64,000 bases of DNA from Rhytidiadelphus loreus. Its lineage: Eukaryota; Streptophyta; Bryopsida; Hypnales; Hylocomiaceae. The DNA lies in NCBI GenBank assembly GCA_947034895.1, contig OX344762.1, forward strand, positions 89,212,981 to 89,276,980, written 5' to 3'. This document shows, piece after piece, positions 46,750-58,274 of this stretch. How positions within the stretch are numbered: position 1 is the stretch's first letter; each line of letters opens with the position of its first letter. The notes below the pieces were generated by a model. It saw nothing but the letters and a program-made list of their open reading frames with translations, ran no database searches and was not told the origin of the DNA. Position numbers and translations under genes: made by a program.

Positions 46750-48544
46750 CACTGTCACAAACATAGTTATACAAAATTTTAAACAAAATTCATTTCCAAA
46801 TGAAGTTCTCACCCTGAAGTTGAAAGCCGTAAAAACGTCAACTGGCATAGAGTACCAAGTCTTCCTCCCTGTTTGGATTCCACAACGTTTTCTCTCAGAA
46901 GGTCTGAACATCTCCATAAACTTCTCCAATGGTAGCCGCCCGTATTTCTATACGCGATATAGTGTATGCACCAAATTTGTCTTCATATGCGAATCCTCTG
47001 TGGACCTGAAATCAAACAATATGATAAGAAAACCAATTTCATATTGGTCAATGCAGCGCACTATGTTTACGAAATTGAAAGCATTGCTGAAGTCACCATG
47101 CTAAAGAAGGAAAATCACTCACTTGTTGATGTCATGCATGATTTGCATGACCAATTCAATTCTACCTTTTGTCTCAAGAATAATGCAGTCCACAGAGATG
47201 TGCCAATTTGGATCTACAGGATAACGCCTTGTAATATGGCTCATCCATGCAATTTGACGGTGATTTCCATCACACACAAAAAACTTGAGGTTCTTCATGA
47301 ACTTCAAGTCAGGGTCGGATTCAACAAACGCATTGAAATCATCATTTGCTTGCTTCCACCATGGATCCCACCGGTTAACTTCATCCTCCGTAAACTTTGA
47401 ATTCTCACCTCCTTCATTCGTAGTAGAGACATAGAACACTGCTGCTCCCTCACGGTAACCGTGTACAAACTCATGCTCAAGTTTCAATAGGTCAAAAGAC
47501 AATGTTGGCCTCACCATAGGCATTGGAACAAGTCTGCAAAGCGGAATGCGCAATCTTGAGTGTTTTGCCAGTTTGAATCTTAGACTGGCAATCGTGGCAA
47601 CCGAATCCACCTTCTGCAGACGACGTAGCTCATCCTCAAGTAACTCTTTCTCTTCTTCATCATCATCATTAATAATGTCCTCCATTTGCAGATCTCCTTC
47701 TTCTTCAGCTTCAATATCTGGTTGTTGTGTATCATCGGTCCCTAGTGTCTCCTGTTGTTCTTCATTTTGAGACAAAATGATTGGTGACTCTTCCAGCTGC
47801 AAATTCAAAAGGAAACTTCAAATTCTGCTTTTCATTTAAATGGAAACTTCTGAAATTGAATATATTTATGCACAATTTAAAGAAATAAAGCATATAATGA
47901 GTTTCATTCACAACATAGCCAAGATTGCATACACCAATGACGTAGTATATTTAATTCGTGGAAAATCAATTATTGTTACATACTAGGTTGAATTTTAAAA
48001 CTGTCATATTATAAGAATGTTGGTTACATTCAATCAATGTCAACGCTGCCCTCTGTGTCTGAACCTAATTGGCTGAAAACAAACTTGTGTCTACGTACAG
48101 TAGCACTAGAACTCTAGAAGCACCCTGGCACGATTTTGGACCCTAGGGGCTTGAAACAGAAATGGAAGACTCTGACTCTGACTCCCCCTTTACATGTTCT
48201 TGAGAGCTATACTCTGTCTCAGAACTCTCATCAGAGAACACAAGTAGTCTCCTCCTCCTTCTTTTTTTGGATACATTATTATGACTATTCATAGGCAACT
48301 CGAATTGATCTACAACACAATCACATGCATCCTAGATATCCCCTAGACTTACAACATCCGTCTCATCAACGACAAAGGAATTGTTGCGGACCTCCAATAT
48401 TTCTGTTCTAGGAGTCTGAGGGATTGTGTTTTCCACCCCTTCAAGGATCTCCTCAGTTGTTGTTGCCGCCTTTGAAGAAGAAGCCTCAATATCAATCACA
48501 TCCTCTGTACATTCTAATAATTTACTCGAATGATTAGCTTTCAT

Positions 48545-49263
48545 AATATAAATTAAAGTAAGAAAAAGAAGAGTAATTTATTCAATTGATCACATGCAAT
48601 GTAGAAGAATGTAATCTTTACTAAGTCTATGCAAAGATCAAGAAAGCTTGTTGTAACAGAGAAGCTCTCATTGAAAGACAAATTATATGAGTACCGTACA
48701 CTTCAAGATACTGAAGTTCTAATTTTCCCATAAAAGTATTAATGCAATATGTGAATTCAACATCATTTGCAATAGCATACTTCAAAAGAAATTGAAAATA
48801 CTAATGGAAGTATATGAACTTCCTTATGCAGTCTTACCCTCCAAATCATCCAACATTGATGACATAGTAAATTCTAATTTGCTTCATTTTATAATTTTTT
48901 AGTCCTTAGATGATTCCATTGACTAAATGGCATATTTACATCAAAGGAAGATAAAGACTGTAACTTCGGTACTCTTTAAGTCTTGCTAAAAATTATATGA
49001 TAACTTTAGTTTCAAAGATATTTTACACTAAAATCCTATCTAGGATATTGTCACTCACATCAGTAAATATTGAAGTCCATGGACAATCTTAAAATTCTTT
49101 TCTAATTACATTTTTTATCCTTTCTTTAATTGTTATAGAAGACACTATTGACAGTTACAAGAGAGATTTCATGAATTATTATATGCTAAATGTCATGAAG
49201 ACCATATAAGAAAGAAATATCTTAACTATCTAATTGCCTCACCTAATTTAATAGATCCTTGAA
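48545..49263. other. AT-rich leader/intron region, no gene seen
   Basis: Probably within the transcribed leader of the ParB-like gene if transcription starts near 50.23 kb. No ORF supported. Confidence 0.35.
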
Positions 49264-49385
49264 ATTCTCTTAGGAATAACCGATTTAGGGGGTACCGTGA
49301 GGAACCTCGAAAACATCAGTTGGACCCGACTATGGTTCTTGGGATACCTCCCATTACCCCCCAAAACGGTCATTCCTAAGAGAAT
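49264..49385. repeat. Hairpin MITE, ATTCTCTTAGGAAT ends
   Basis: ATTCTCTTAGGAATAACCGATTTAGGGGG pairs with CCCCCCAAAACGGTCATTCCTAAGAGAAT. The loop holds ATCAGTTGGACCCGACTATGG, the same core as the 45541 hairpin. The inner arm (ACCGATTTAGGGGG) matches the hairpins at 49907 and 50038. Confidence 0.88.
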
Positions 49386-49906
49386 TTGGACAATTCATCG
49401 TTGTCATTTTCTAATTTACAATTAATAGTCGTAAAAAATAAATAAATAAATAAAATCTACCTTTTATCATATGTAATATCCTCAAAAAACTTGTGATAGA
49501 TTCTTTAAGGGTAATAACTCTACCATAACTTCACAACAAATACATTCTCAAGGTAGATTAACAACGTCATAACGAAAATTCATGGAATCAAAATGTTCAA
49601 TTTCTTTTCATCTTTGTGATGCATGTGATTAATGCGTACTTATTTCTATATTACACTTTATTAATTATTAGAACTTTCTAATCATTACTATGGATGAATG
49701 AGATTAATTAACTAGCTCAGTTTCTTACCCTTGCAAATCTCAACTAAATGATAATAAAAAAAATGAAATTCAAAAAACGTACACCATTCAAACATCATGT
49801 GCATAACAACCTTGACTGATAACTTGTACTTTGTTGTACGGACCCCACCCTAAGTACAATAAAAAAGTCCTGGACAACCATAGTCTTCGTCGCACTAGCA
49901 AGTTCC

Positions 49907-49954
49907 GATGACCGGTTTCGGGGGTAGCGTGAGCTTCCCCCGAAACCGGTCATC
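49907..49954. repeat. Perfect 18-bp hairpin, TAGCGTGAGCTT loop
   Basis: GATGACCGGTTTCGGGGG then TAGCGTGAGCTT then CCCCCGAAACCGGTCATC: perfect arms and a 12-nt loop. Confidence 0.93.
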
Positions 49955-50037
49955 ATAAGTATTTTATTTATAAAAAAAAGTACCCGATGACCAAAGCACG
50001 TTTGCCTTTCCTAGAAAATTTGCATGTACTGTATAAT

Positions 50038-50086
50038 ATGACCGAATTTGGGGATAGCGTCTGCTTCCCCCCAAATCCGGTCATCA
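50038..50086. repeat. Related hairpin, TAGCGTCTGCTT loop
   Basis: ATGACCGAATTTGGGG / CCCCAAATCCGGTCAT with one mismatch and a loop differing from the 49907 hairpin at only a few bases. Confidence 0.9.
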
Positions 50087-50257
50087 AAAAGGGGCAAATC
50101 GGAGCGGGGCTTTAGTCGAGCGCGATTGGCTTACAGGGATACCGCTAACCACAGCCCGACTAGATAACGATCAAACTGCAACAGAGTATCTGAATGAGCA
50201 GATATCACTTTCGTTTCTGATCTCCTACACCATGTCAAGAAGTCTGTGCAGCGGGAT

Positions 50258-50267
50258 CTTTTATATA
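50258..50267 (-). promoter_or_regulatory. TATA box, minus strand (TATATAAAAG)
   Basis: CTGTATATAAAAGATCC on the minus strand in a locally GC-richer stretch. It could start the transcript that reaches the ATG at 48544, with the hairpins at 49.3-50.1 kb lying in its leader. Confidence 0.45.
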
Positions 50268-51103
50268 CAGAATTTTTTGGCAGTCATTCTTCACGTTCGA
50301 GGCCTGTCCCTGTTCCGCAGTGTTGACCGGGTCTCTGATTTGCGCAAATGGAAATTATATCTTTAAAGAAAATGTAAGCGAAGAATAAAAGAACAAATTT
50401 TTGACCTCCTCCATCTGGTCCTTCCCGATTATTTGCCGATCGACAACATGACTGTAGACTCCTAGGGAGAATGCGCTAATGAGATATTTGACGCAGGGTA
50501 TTGAAATCAGAACATGGAATTTTGGAACACACAAGGAAATCAAAGTACAGTGTTTGCTGCAATGAACTCATTTCATTGTCAGCTATTACTTACAGAAAAA
50601 CTCTGATCAATGCGATTCAAACGTGAAAGTTGGGTGGACGTGACAATACCACCCCGTCTAAATACCATTTTCTAATACCGATACAAGAGATACATATTGG
50701 AATTTTCATTAAAACAACGGTGACACTCTCAGAGCAATCCCACATTGTAACTTCAAAATTTCTAATCCAAAAGTATAAATTTTATATTCAAAGTAGTGAC
50801 TACATTCTAAGAGAACCCACAAAAATATGAATGAAAGTGTAATGTGCGACTTGTATTCATCTTTCTAGAAATTTTGGCGGAGAATTACTGAAACGTGACA
50901 TAAACAGACACCTCATGAAAATCCATTTTAGTACTAGCTGTAGAAGAGTAGGTTACCGTCAGCCCACTCGTGCTCTGCTTTGAGATTCAAGATTGCAAAG
51001 CCTGATTTATTCCGAAACAAATACTATCTAATCAATCTCCAAATGGGGTCCAATATCAAAAAGGGAGTCACATAGAATGAAGAAAAAACAATTTCAGACT
51101 TAC

Positions 51104-51290
51104 CTGTGATTCAGCGGTCGGACGTTGCTTCTATGCAGGGGAGACCTCCTTCGGTGCAGGCTCAGATTCCTCTAGCTCCTCGGCAGCGTGCGTAGTGTCT
51201 CGATTTCGACAGCTCCTGGTGAAACGGCCTGGGACCTCCTCCACTTCTCGCTGCGGAGTCATTGCAGGCCGACCGTCAAAACTCATAAGT
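51104..51290 (-). pseudogene. Exon-like segment with in-frame TAG
   Basis: ATG at 51286 opens MSFDGRPAMTPQREVEEVPG, then RDTTHAAEELEESEPAPKEV, a TAG at 51133-51131, then KQRPTAESQ up to a perfect donor CACAG|GTAAGT. Biased, protein-like composition and a strong donor suggest a former first or second exon. It cannot be joined in phase to the 48544 exon, so its parent gene is unknown. Confidence 0.45.
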
Positions 51291-51806
51291 TCCTCTCCTC
51301 GCAGGCAATAGAACTCTAGAAACTAATGTTGTCAAAATCAGAATGTGCATTCACGAGAGAACATTTGGTGTTAAATACTGCAGATCTAGTGCACTGAGAT
51401 AGGATATGGAAAGTATTTCCAGATTCAATCTTCATAGTGACCTCCGTGGATCACGATCTATGTATGCGGTGATCCTTTTTTCGTGGCGGCTACAGTAATG
51501 TAGCCGAGATACTTTCCAGTAACGCAGTCACTATTTGCACCCGAGGACTTTACAAGTATGGAATTTTCTATTCTAATCAAGGAATGTTCTCGCTTTTCAG
51601 TGTTAAATTCTATTCCTAAATTTCGTACTAGAATCAACGGAGCTCCGGATGGAGAGGCTTTTCCACAAGACATGCCAAGTGCGCCATTCGATCAGCATCT
51701 AGGTTGGAACTAAATTTTGTTGACTCTCTGAACAAGATCCAATGGAAAATTAAACCTCTCTAAACACGACAGGAGCGTTTCAGTTTGCAGTACTTGGTTT
51801 GATAGT

Positions 51807-51893
51807 CCGGGTATAAATATTACTTACGGTTATAAATATTACTTACGGATATAAATATTACTTATTGGATATAAATATTACTTACGGTTACAT
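51807..51893 (+). repeat. About 22-bp tandem repeat (TATAAATATTACTTACGG)
   Basis: Four copies of a TATAAATATTACTTACGG unit, one with a small insertion (CTTATTGG). Confidence 0.9.
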
Positions 51894-53370
51894 GAACTGA
51901 TCCCCTCGCGAGGCCCTTTTAGCAAAGCATGGAATAATTAATTTTCCACAAATAAATCATTTTGCAAATTTTTTAATAATTTCTACAATAAGAGGCTACA
52001 TATTAGTCAAGAGAGGTCAAGAACATACCTATAACAGCCCCAAATAGGTGGCTTTTTCTTTATGTTCATCTTTGATAAGACCGGGATAGGGGTCAATCCA
52101 CACCGATTGTACATAGCCAATGATTATTTCACAAGTGAATTTGAATATGGAAACCACTCATCTCATCTTGATTTTCACTAAAGTTGTCGTGACGAGATCC
52201 TTCTTTGATCTTTCTAACCCTCCGCCTACTGAGATAATTTTTGGATAGGACTTACTTTACTTAGAAAAAATATATCCAAGATGAAGATTGTGATGACATT
52301 AATCATTAAGGAATTGTGTATTATACTGACTGAACTCTAGCCTTGGGCAGTGCGGGATATTGAAAAGTTAGCGAACATGAGCTTCAATGCAGAAATTGTA
52401 GGAAGAGGTGGGTGGAATGCAGTCAAACGTGCATTTCATCCTATATTTAAATGAACCTGTTTCTGTAGTAGCATGGAGGAGAATGGCGCTCTGTAGAAAT
52501 ATGAGTATAATATATCAATTTTCACATGTACTTGTTAAGAACAATAAAGGTAAACGTATATTTCACTCATAGGGATTTAAATTTACATTGATATTTTAAA
52601 AGACAGACCCATATCTACACTAAATATTTAAATTAGGTTGACCTACACTAATTTCTTGACATTCTACAGTATATAAATATGTATTGTTTCTTTACAAGAA
52701 TTTACTACTTTTTTGAATTAAAAATTTATGCAAGTGGAACTTATAAACCTCTATATGTACAAAAAGAAATAACAGTTGACATATTTGTTGATTGGTTAGC
52801 TTGTAAAGTGATTTTGTTGAAGTAAGGCAACCTATTTGTTAAGACAACCTAATTTCACTATGTAGTGTAGTGATTTCAGGCAATCTTTTCCATCACTCAT
52901 TTCATTGATATTTTAAAAATACATATGTATGAAAATAAAAAATAAAAAACATTATGAATCTCCCTCTACGCATCCTTCGGGGCATCTGAATGTGTCGAAA
53001 TGGCTTCTCAAACGTTCAAGGGTATAAAATCAAAATGTGCATTCTAGGTATTGAAGGTACTGTCATCCATTTCTAAAACTCTCTGCACTAGTCATGGTAG
53101 TTCTTCTAGTTGATTGTAATAGCCCCTTGAAGACTCAAACATTTGAGTGTTCTACCAAAATGAAGAAGTCATTCTTGAAATGAAAGTGAAGAGGGTGATC
53201 CATTTACACAATACAAGAGGAACTTAATGTTTGCGTACGTCAATGAAGGGTAAAAGAAATATACATACTTAGAAGTGCTTAAAATTAATTATACATGGAC
53301 GGCATTGCCCAAGTACAAATTCAAATGTATTCAGAAGCATTAGAAGTACAAAATCTCAGTAAAGAAAAAC
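51894..53370. other. AT-rich intergenic, no gene seen
   Basis: No supported ORF. Confidence 0.35.
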
Positions 53371-53376
53371 TTACAT

Positions 53377-53636
53377 GATGAAGTGCTTCAGATGAAACAT
53401 TTCGCTCGCTCTGTCTTCCGCCATGGCTTGCGATGAGACTAAGTTCTGCACCTCAGCATTCTCCTCCGCACCACTAGTTCCAGATTCATATTGAAGGACT
53501 TTCCGAAGGTTCACTGTTGCCGATTGAGCTGTCTTAGACACAGCTCTCTTTCCGCGATTCATTCTAGACCTCCTAAGTGCCTTGGGAGATGAGAAATACA
53601 AAGAGGAATGTCTCTTACGCTTCTTAGACTGCACTG
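53377..53636 (-). pseudogene. Exon-like segment, basic nuclear-type protein fragment
   Basis: Open between an acceptor (CTTACTCCAG) and a donor (ATCAT|GTAAGT). Encodes SKKRKRHSSLYFSSPKALRR, an NLS-like start, then SKTAQSATVNLRKVLQYESG. No family is recognised and no neighbouring exon fits in phase. May belong to the same decayed locus as the 51.1-kb segment. Confidence 0.4.
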
Positions 53637-54037
53637 GAGTAAGGTAGAAAAACTAAAACAATCTGTGAGCATGAGTTGAGAGCATAGTGTATCCAATCTA
53701 TCACTCTGAAATGGTAATGCTAATCCTCTTGCAGAGCTTCAAAGACAAGTGCTATTGAGAATGGGGTTGAGCTTATATCTCATTTGAAGCCATCTATATT
53801 TTCTGTACAACGCGTTACCCTATAGTAGGTTGTTGACAAACGTGTCCATTAGGAATGATAACTTTTAAAGCTGACAATCAATTTAATGGGCCGTCAACAT
53901 TTGAAATAAAGCAAATATTAATAGCACTATGATACTGTTGTTTGCCTTGCTGGTACATTCCAAAATGAAAATGAGTGGTTTAGGCATTTTGGCGCAGTCA
54001 TTTATTAGAACGCTCATTAAATTCTAATTCATAGAGT

Positions 54038-54730
54038 CACTACTACAACAAAAGCAGTGTTTTATGACTGCAAAAAACGACTGCAGTCAGTCATATAATC
54101 AAAAAATATGACTGGCGCAGAAATCACTGTAGATGACTCGGAATATGACTGCAGCAGTCATTTAGAAGCAATCGCTTCAGACATCAGTCATATTGGTAGT
54201 CATATAAGTTGAGGGGTATAAATACCCATAATTAGCCATAGTATGCCAACAAGGCGTATATTTTTACTTTCTTTGACTTTTTATTGAGCTGCCCGAGTAA
54301 ATGAAATAATCCTACGTGGAATATAACTGCGTTGAGTCATATTTTTTGATGACGTGGAATATGACTGGTCAGTCATATTTTGTGGAATATAACTGCGTTG
54401 AGTCATATTTTTTTATGACTCGAGATATGACTGTGGTTAGTCATATTTTGTGGGATGTGACTGTGGTCAGTCATATTTTGTGGAATATGACTGCGTTGAG
54501 TCATATTTTTTTATGACGTGAAATATGATTGTAGTCAATCATATTTTGCAGTCATGTAGAATATGACTGCAATGAGTCATATTTTGCAGTCATGTGGAAT
54601 ATGACTGCGGTGAGTCATATTTTTTATGATTTGTAAAACGACTCTTTTCAATCATATTTTTCAGTCATATTGAGAGCACCTAGTCATTTTTGGAAATTAT
54701 TACAATCATTTTGTGACTCCAAATAGTCAT
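54038..54730 (+). mobile_element. CACTA element terminus with subterminal repeat array
   Basis: CACTACTACAACAAAAGCAG at 54038, preceded by AGT, then at least twelve ATGACTGC...GAGTCATATTTT motifs in both orientations up to 54730. This is the subterminal transposase-binding arrangement of CACTA elements and resembles the right end of the 19286-21016 element. No matching right terminus was found downstream. Confidence 0.8.
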
Positions 54731-55449
54731 TTTTTTATTGATATGTATTTTGAACTATGAATTGAACAAATCATACAATGGTTGTAGGATACCTAAGCAT
54801 ATTTGCAATTATACATTGAAATGATTTAACAATTGAATAAAAGATTTCATGTAGTTAAAAACAAATACATATGATTTTAAAGATATACAAGAAACAATTA
54901 TATTGGAGAGGAAATATATAAGAAGGAATGTGACTCCTTTCAATGACATTTATAATTTATTAGTTACAAAAACAAAATATGTATATCACAATGAATTATT
55001 TACACAAGTCAATAGAGACTATATTTCTTACAATAATATGAAGTGAGTTGCAAGTAGACTCCAACGACTTTGTTCCAATTTTGTTGCCTGCATATACAAT
55101 TAAAGAAATAGGAGGTTAATTTTTAATGAACATACAACAAAGTTCAATCTTCAAAAGTTTACAACAATAGAAAATGTGTAATACAAATTTAGAATAAGAA
55201 GAAAAACAATGGTGATGCAACTATGCAAGGAATAAGAAAAAAAAAGGCAACAAGTGCTAAAAGATAACAACAAATACAAGTTAAGATGCACAAGAAACAA
55301 TGAGGAGCAACTACTAAGAGGTAATAAGAAACAACAAAAAAGAATTAAGATGCAACAAAAAGAAATAAGAAACAAAAAGAGAGAACAAAAAGTAAGAAAG
55401 AAGAAAGAAGAAGAAGAAAGAATTAAGATGCAAGAAAAAACAAACAAGA
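54731..55449. other. A-rich sequence, no gene seen
   Basis: The 55250-55450 ORFs in both strands come from A/AAG-rich simple sequence. Confidence 0.4.
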
Positions 55450-55765
55450 AGTAAGAGTGAAGATGCAACAAAAGACAACAACTTTAAGAAGTAAAAGTAA
55501 CTCAAGATGCAACAAAAGACAACAACTAAGAAGCAAGAGTGAACTCAAGATGCAACAAAACACAACAACTAAGAAACAAAAGTGAACTCAAGATGTAACA
55601 AAACACAACAACTAAGAAACAAGAGTGAATTCAAGATGCAACAAAACACAACAAGTAAGAAACAAGAGTGAACTCAAGATGCAACAAAACACAACAAGTA
55701 AGAAACAAGAGTGAACTCAAGATGCAACAAAACACAACAATTAAAAAACAAGAGTGAACGGGTGA
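55450..55765 (+). repeat. 43-bp tandem array
   Basis: About seven copies of AACTCAAGATGCAACAAAAC plus ACAACAAGTAAGAAACAAGAGTG. TCAAGATG recurs at 55631, 55674 and 55717. Confidence 0.93.
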
Positions 55766-56710
55766 AAGCATGCTACACCCCTGTACTAAGTACGTCACAC
55801 TATAATTTCAGGTCAACCACTGGTACTTCAAGTTGAAAAAACCGTATGCAAATTTTGATGAATTCCACAAATTTTAGGTTCTGGAGGAGGCCAAATATAA
55901 TGTTCACAGAATGCAAGACAGGATTGCATATGAAGAACCGTTCTTCAAGTTGGAAAAAGTACTTTTCTGGAAAATCAGAAGTACGTCACGCAACAACAAA
56001 AATGCACAAAAGTACAAAAATCTATCCTAAAAAAAAGGTTCTTTGGGGTGGCACTTCAATGCCATTTTACATGATGGGCACATACAGCAAAATGTTGTTT
56101 AAGTTTGTTCAGAAAGTGTAAAGTATCTCATTAATTTGAAAGTAAAGTACAAATTTTTTGGAACAGGAAAACTACATAAAAAAGATGAAGATTCGCTGAT
56201 CAGTGCAATGAATGTAGAAATCTTCGGGTGCCTCTAAGATGGCAAAGGTCCAAATCTGGTAAAAAAGAACCCCAAGCCACCTTAAAAAAAAGTGGTCACA
56301 CATTCGATTAAGGTACAAATACGTACTAAATGTACCTTCAGTACTTTTCACGATCATTGAGTACTTCTCACGGTCAGATCGTGCAATCCTCACCGTCAAT
56401 TTCAAATCACAAAACAGCGGCAACAGAAGTCGCCACCGCCACTCAAGTTTAGGGTTCCGAGACCTAGGCTGCCTTTAGGGTTCAAGAAGGTCAAAAAGGC
56501 ACCGGTCTTAAGGATCCAGGTAATAAATCCAAGTAAATATTTGCACTTCCAAAAATGTTACTACTTAAGGTAGAGATTTACTTCAAAAGGGATTATCGGA
56601 GACATGTGTGTAAGCGCCTGTACCCACGGCGCACATTCTAGTTTATAATTCACGGCATACATGTACCCACTGCGTACATGTTTGTGCGAGTCGCGAGAAC
56701 TATGTGATGT
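55766..56710. other. Unassigned sequence
   Basis: Contains TE-like low-complexity coding-looking stretches in several frames but no recognisable domain. Confidence 0.3.
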
Positions 56711-57040
56711 TTGGCTCTCTTTTTCCCCTGCTCGCGTCTCTTCTCTAGCCAGCTCTCGCACTCTCACAGCCGTGATTGTCATCGTGGGATCTGGTTTGTT
56801 CGGTGACCGTAGTGATTTGTAGGTCTCTTTCTCCCTTGCTCGCGTCGTCTCTCCTGTCGCCAACTCTTGCACTTTCATCGCCGTCTTTGTAGTCGTTTCA
56901 GCTGGTTTCGTCGACGAGCGCAGTGGTTTGCCGGCTTTTTTTTTCCGTTGTTTGCCTCGTCTCTCCCCTCAGCAACCCTCGCTGTGTCGCAGCCTCGATT
57001 GTCGTCGGGCATTTTGCGCACTCTCACCGCGGGGTTCGCT
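56711..57040 (+). repeat. Imperfect 110-bp tandem triplication in a GC-rich stretch
   Basis: Units starting GGCTCTCTTTTTCCCCTGCTCGC (56711), GGTCTCTTTCTCCCTTGCTCGC (56821) and GGCTTTTTTTTTCCG (56931) each continue with CGTCTCTCC...GCAACTC...TCGTC. The position upstream of the protease pseudogene and the promoter-like composition suggest a 5' region. Confidence 0.75.
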
Positions 57041-57515
57041 TCTAGGGTTACGCTTGCATTTTAGGTTTTCGCCCGTGAAGAGGGTGAGTGGGAAGGGAGT
57101 GGCGGCAGCATCGAGGAGAGTGGTTGTGAAGGCGAGAGCGTCGGACTCGGCGTAGTTGAGGGCAGGGCGCGCAAGGATATCAAGACAGTGCTGAGGGAGA
57201 AGGAGTGCCACCCAATTCGCCAATCTTGCCAATACGTGGAAGTCCGCCTTTACAAAGTGACAGCTTTGAAACAAGCGTTACATTGAAACATGGCTAAAAT
57301 GAAAAATTATTTTGTTCAGAATTTTGCCTTTGTTTTGGCAACGTTTATATAATGTGATAGAATTAGGGTTAGGGAATGAAGCAGGTTGGAGGGCGATCTT
57401 GCCATCGTGATCAGACCACTTTTTTGGAGGGTTGAAAGTTTTTGCACATAATCTGAGTGGACAAGGCTGATGCTTTTCAGGTGGGTTGTTAAGTGCACAG
57501 GCTCATTCCGAATCT

Positions 57516-57960
57516 ATGTCACAGCACCCACCACGACATACTGTAACCAGAAAGAGATGGAGTACAAGACGACTCGCAGTATTTCTAAACATTTCTCTAA
57601 CTGTTTTTGCTCTTCTGTTGTACACTTGGGTCTCTCCTGCACCAGCTCTATTTGCTCCATTGCTCCATTCTTTTGAGTTCAAAATTTATGAGAGAGTTTA
57701 AGCAGAATGCATCAAGACCCAGGATTACAAGGCACAGACGTAACAATCTGAAATTCAGCCACCCAGATGATTATGACGAGCCATCAGACCATCCCTCATG
57801 GAATCTCCATGGAACAGAAGGCAACTTCACGGCCAGCTTGTTCTTCATCATCATGGAGATCGGAATCAACCACAAACCATTCTACTTGGATATTGATACA
57901 GGCAGCTCCTTGATTTAGGTCCAAGGCCGCCTGAAACCTGATCTCACAAGCCCTAAACAT
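57516..57960 (+). pseudogene. Truncated A1-type aspartic protease pseudogene
   Basis: ATG 57516 opens MSQHPPRHTVTRKRWSTRRL, then a hydrophobic membrane anchor (LAVFLNISLTVFALLLYTWV), typical of type-II-anchored plant aspartic proteases. A frame change occurs at about 57660-57700. The second frame holds DYDEPSDHPSWNLHG, then FFIIMEIGINHKPFYLDIDTGSSLI, the first active-site DTGS motif, followed directly by TAG (57916) where the family has Trp (LTWLQ). The rest, including the second active-site Asp, is missing. The satellite array starts about 315 bp downstream. Confidence 0.85.
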
Positions 57961-58274
57961 ATAACTTACAACCCCAACTTAAATTAAGTTGCAAAATGAT
58001 TATTATCCAACATGTATACATAATGTGTTGAAAAGAATACGTGTAAGTATTAGTTCTGAATTGTGTACATTTTAGGCTACCACTGGAAATGTGTAATTCA
58101 CCAGCAGCACTGAATCTTGAAAACTTTTTTATGATCTTCAAATAATACATGCTGAGTGGCATTGAAATGCCTTTTGATATGCTAAAGCAATGGAGCAATG
58201 GAGTCATGTTTGTAAATTCAACTATAGCTGTTCAACTATGTTTGTAGATATCCTAAAGAATATTCAGTTTTTTC

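Larger units (their letters stand above)
44729..48544 (-). pseudogene. ParB/sulfiredoxin-like multi-exon gene, interrupted and decaying
   Basis: Exons on the minus strand: 48544-48353 (ATG, MKANHSSKLL), 47796-47123, 47005-46813, 46626-46432, 46339-46124, 45981-about 45763, and 45136-44729 before the insertion. Phases agree up to the fifth junction. The last junction, 45763/45136, does not fit. Exon 1 and early exon 2 are acidic (DDTQQPDIEAEEEGDLQMED, DDDEEEKELLEDEL). Exon 2 then has IPLCRLVPMPMVRPTL followed by a long insert and FFVCDGNHRQIAWMSHI. This order (I-P-L-x-x-L-x-P then DGxHRxxAW) is that of ParB/Srx-fold domains, where the GxHR loop binds nucleotide phosphate. Later exons contain a conserved-looking Trp/Lys-rich region and a Lys-rich coiled coil. 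A TAG interrupts exon 3 (46950-46948, YRV-TAG-KYGRLPLEKF). The inserted element and the stop make this copy non-functional. Function is unknown. Confidence 0.7.

Noticed and set aside
51104..53636. Joining the 51.1-kb and 53.4-kb exon-like segments to the ParB-like gene
   Set aside because: Donor and acceptor phases do not match in any pairing I tried, so they are listed separately.
55151..55505. Phe/Leu-rich minus ORF and Lys-rich plus ORF
   Set aside because: A-rich simple sequence read in two directions.
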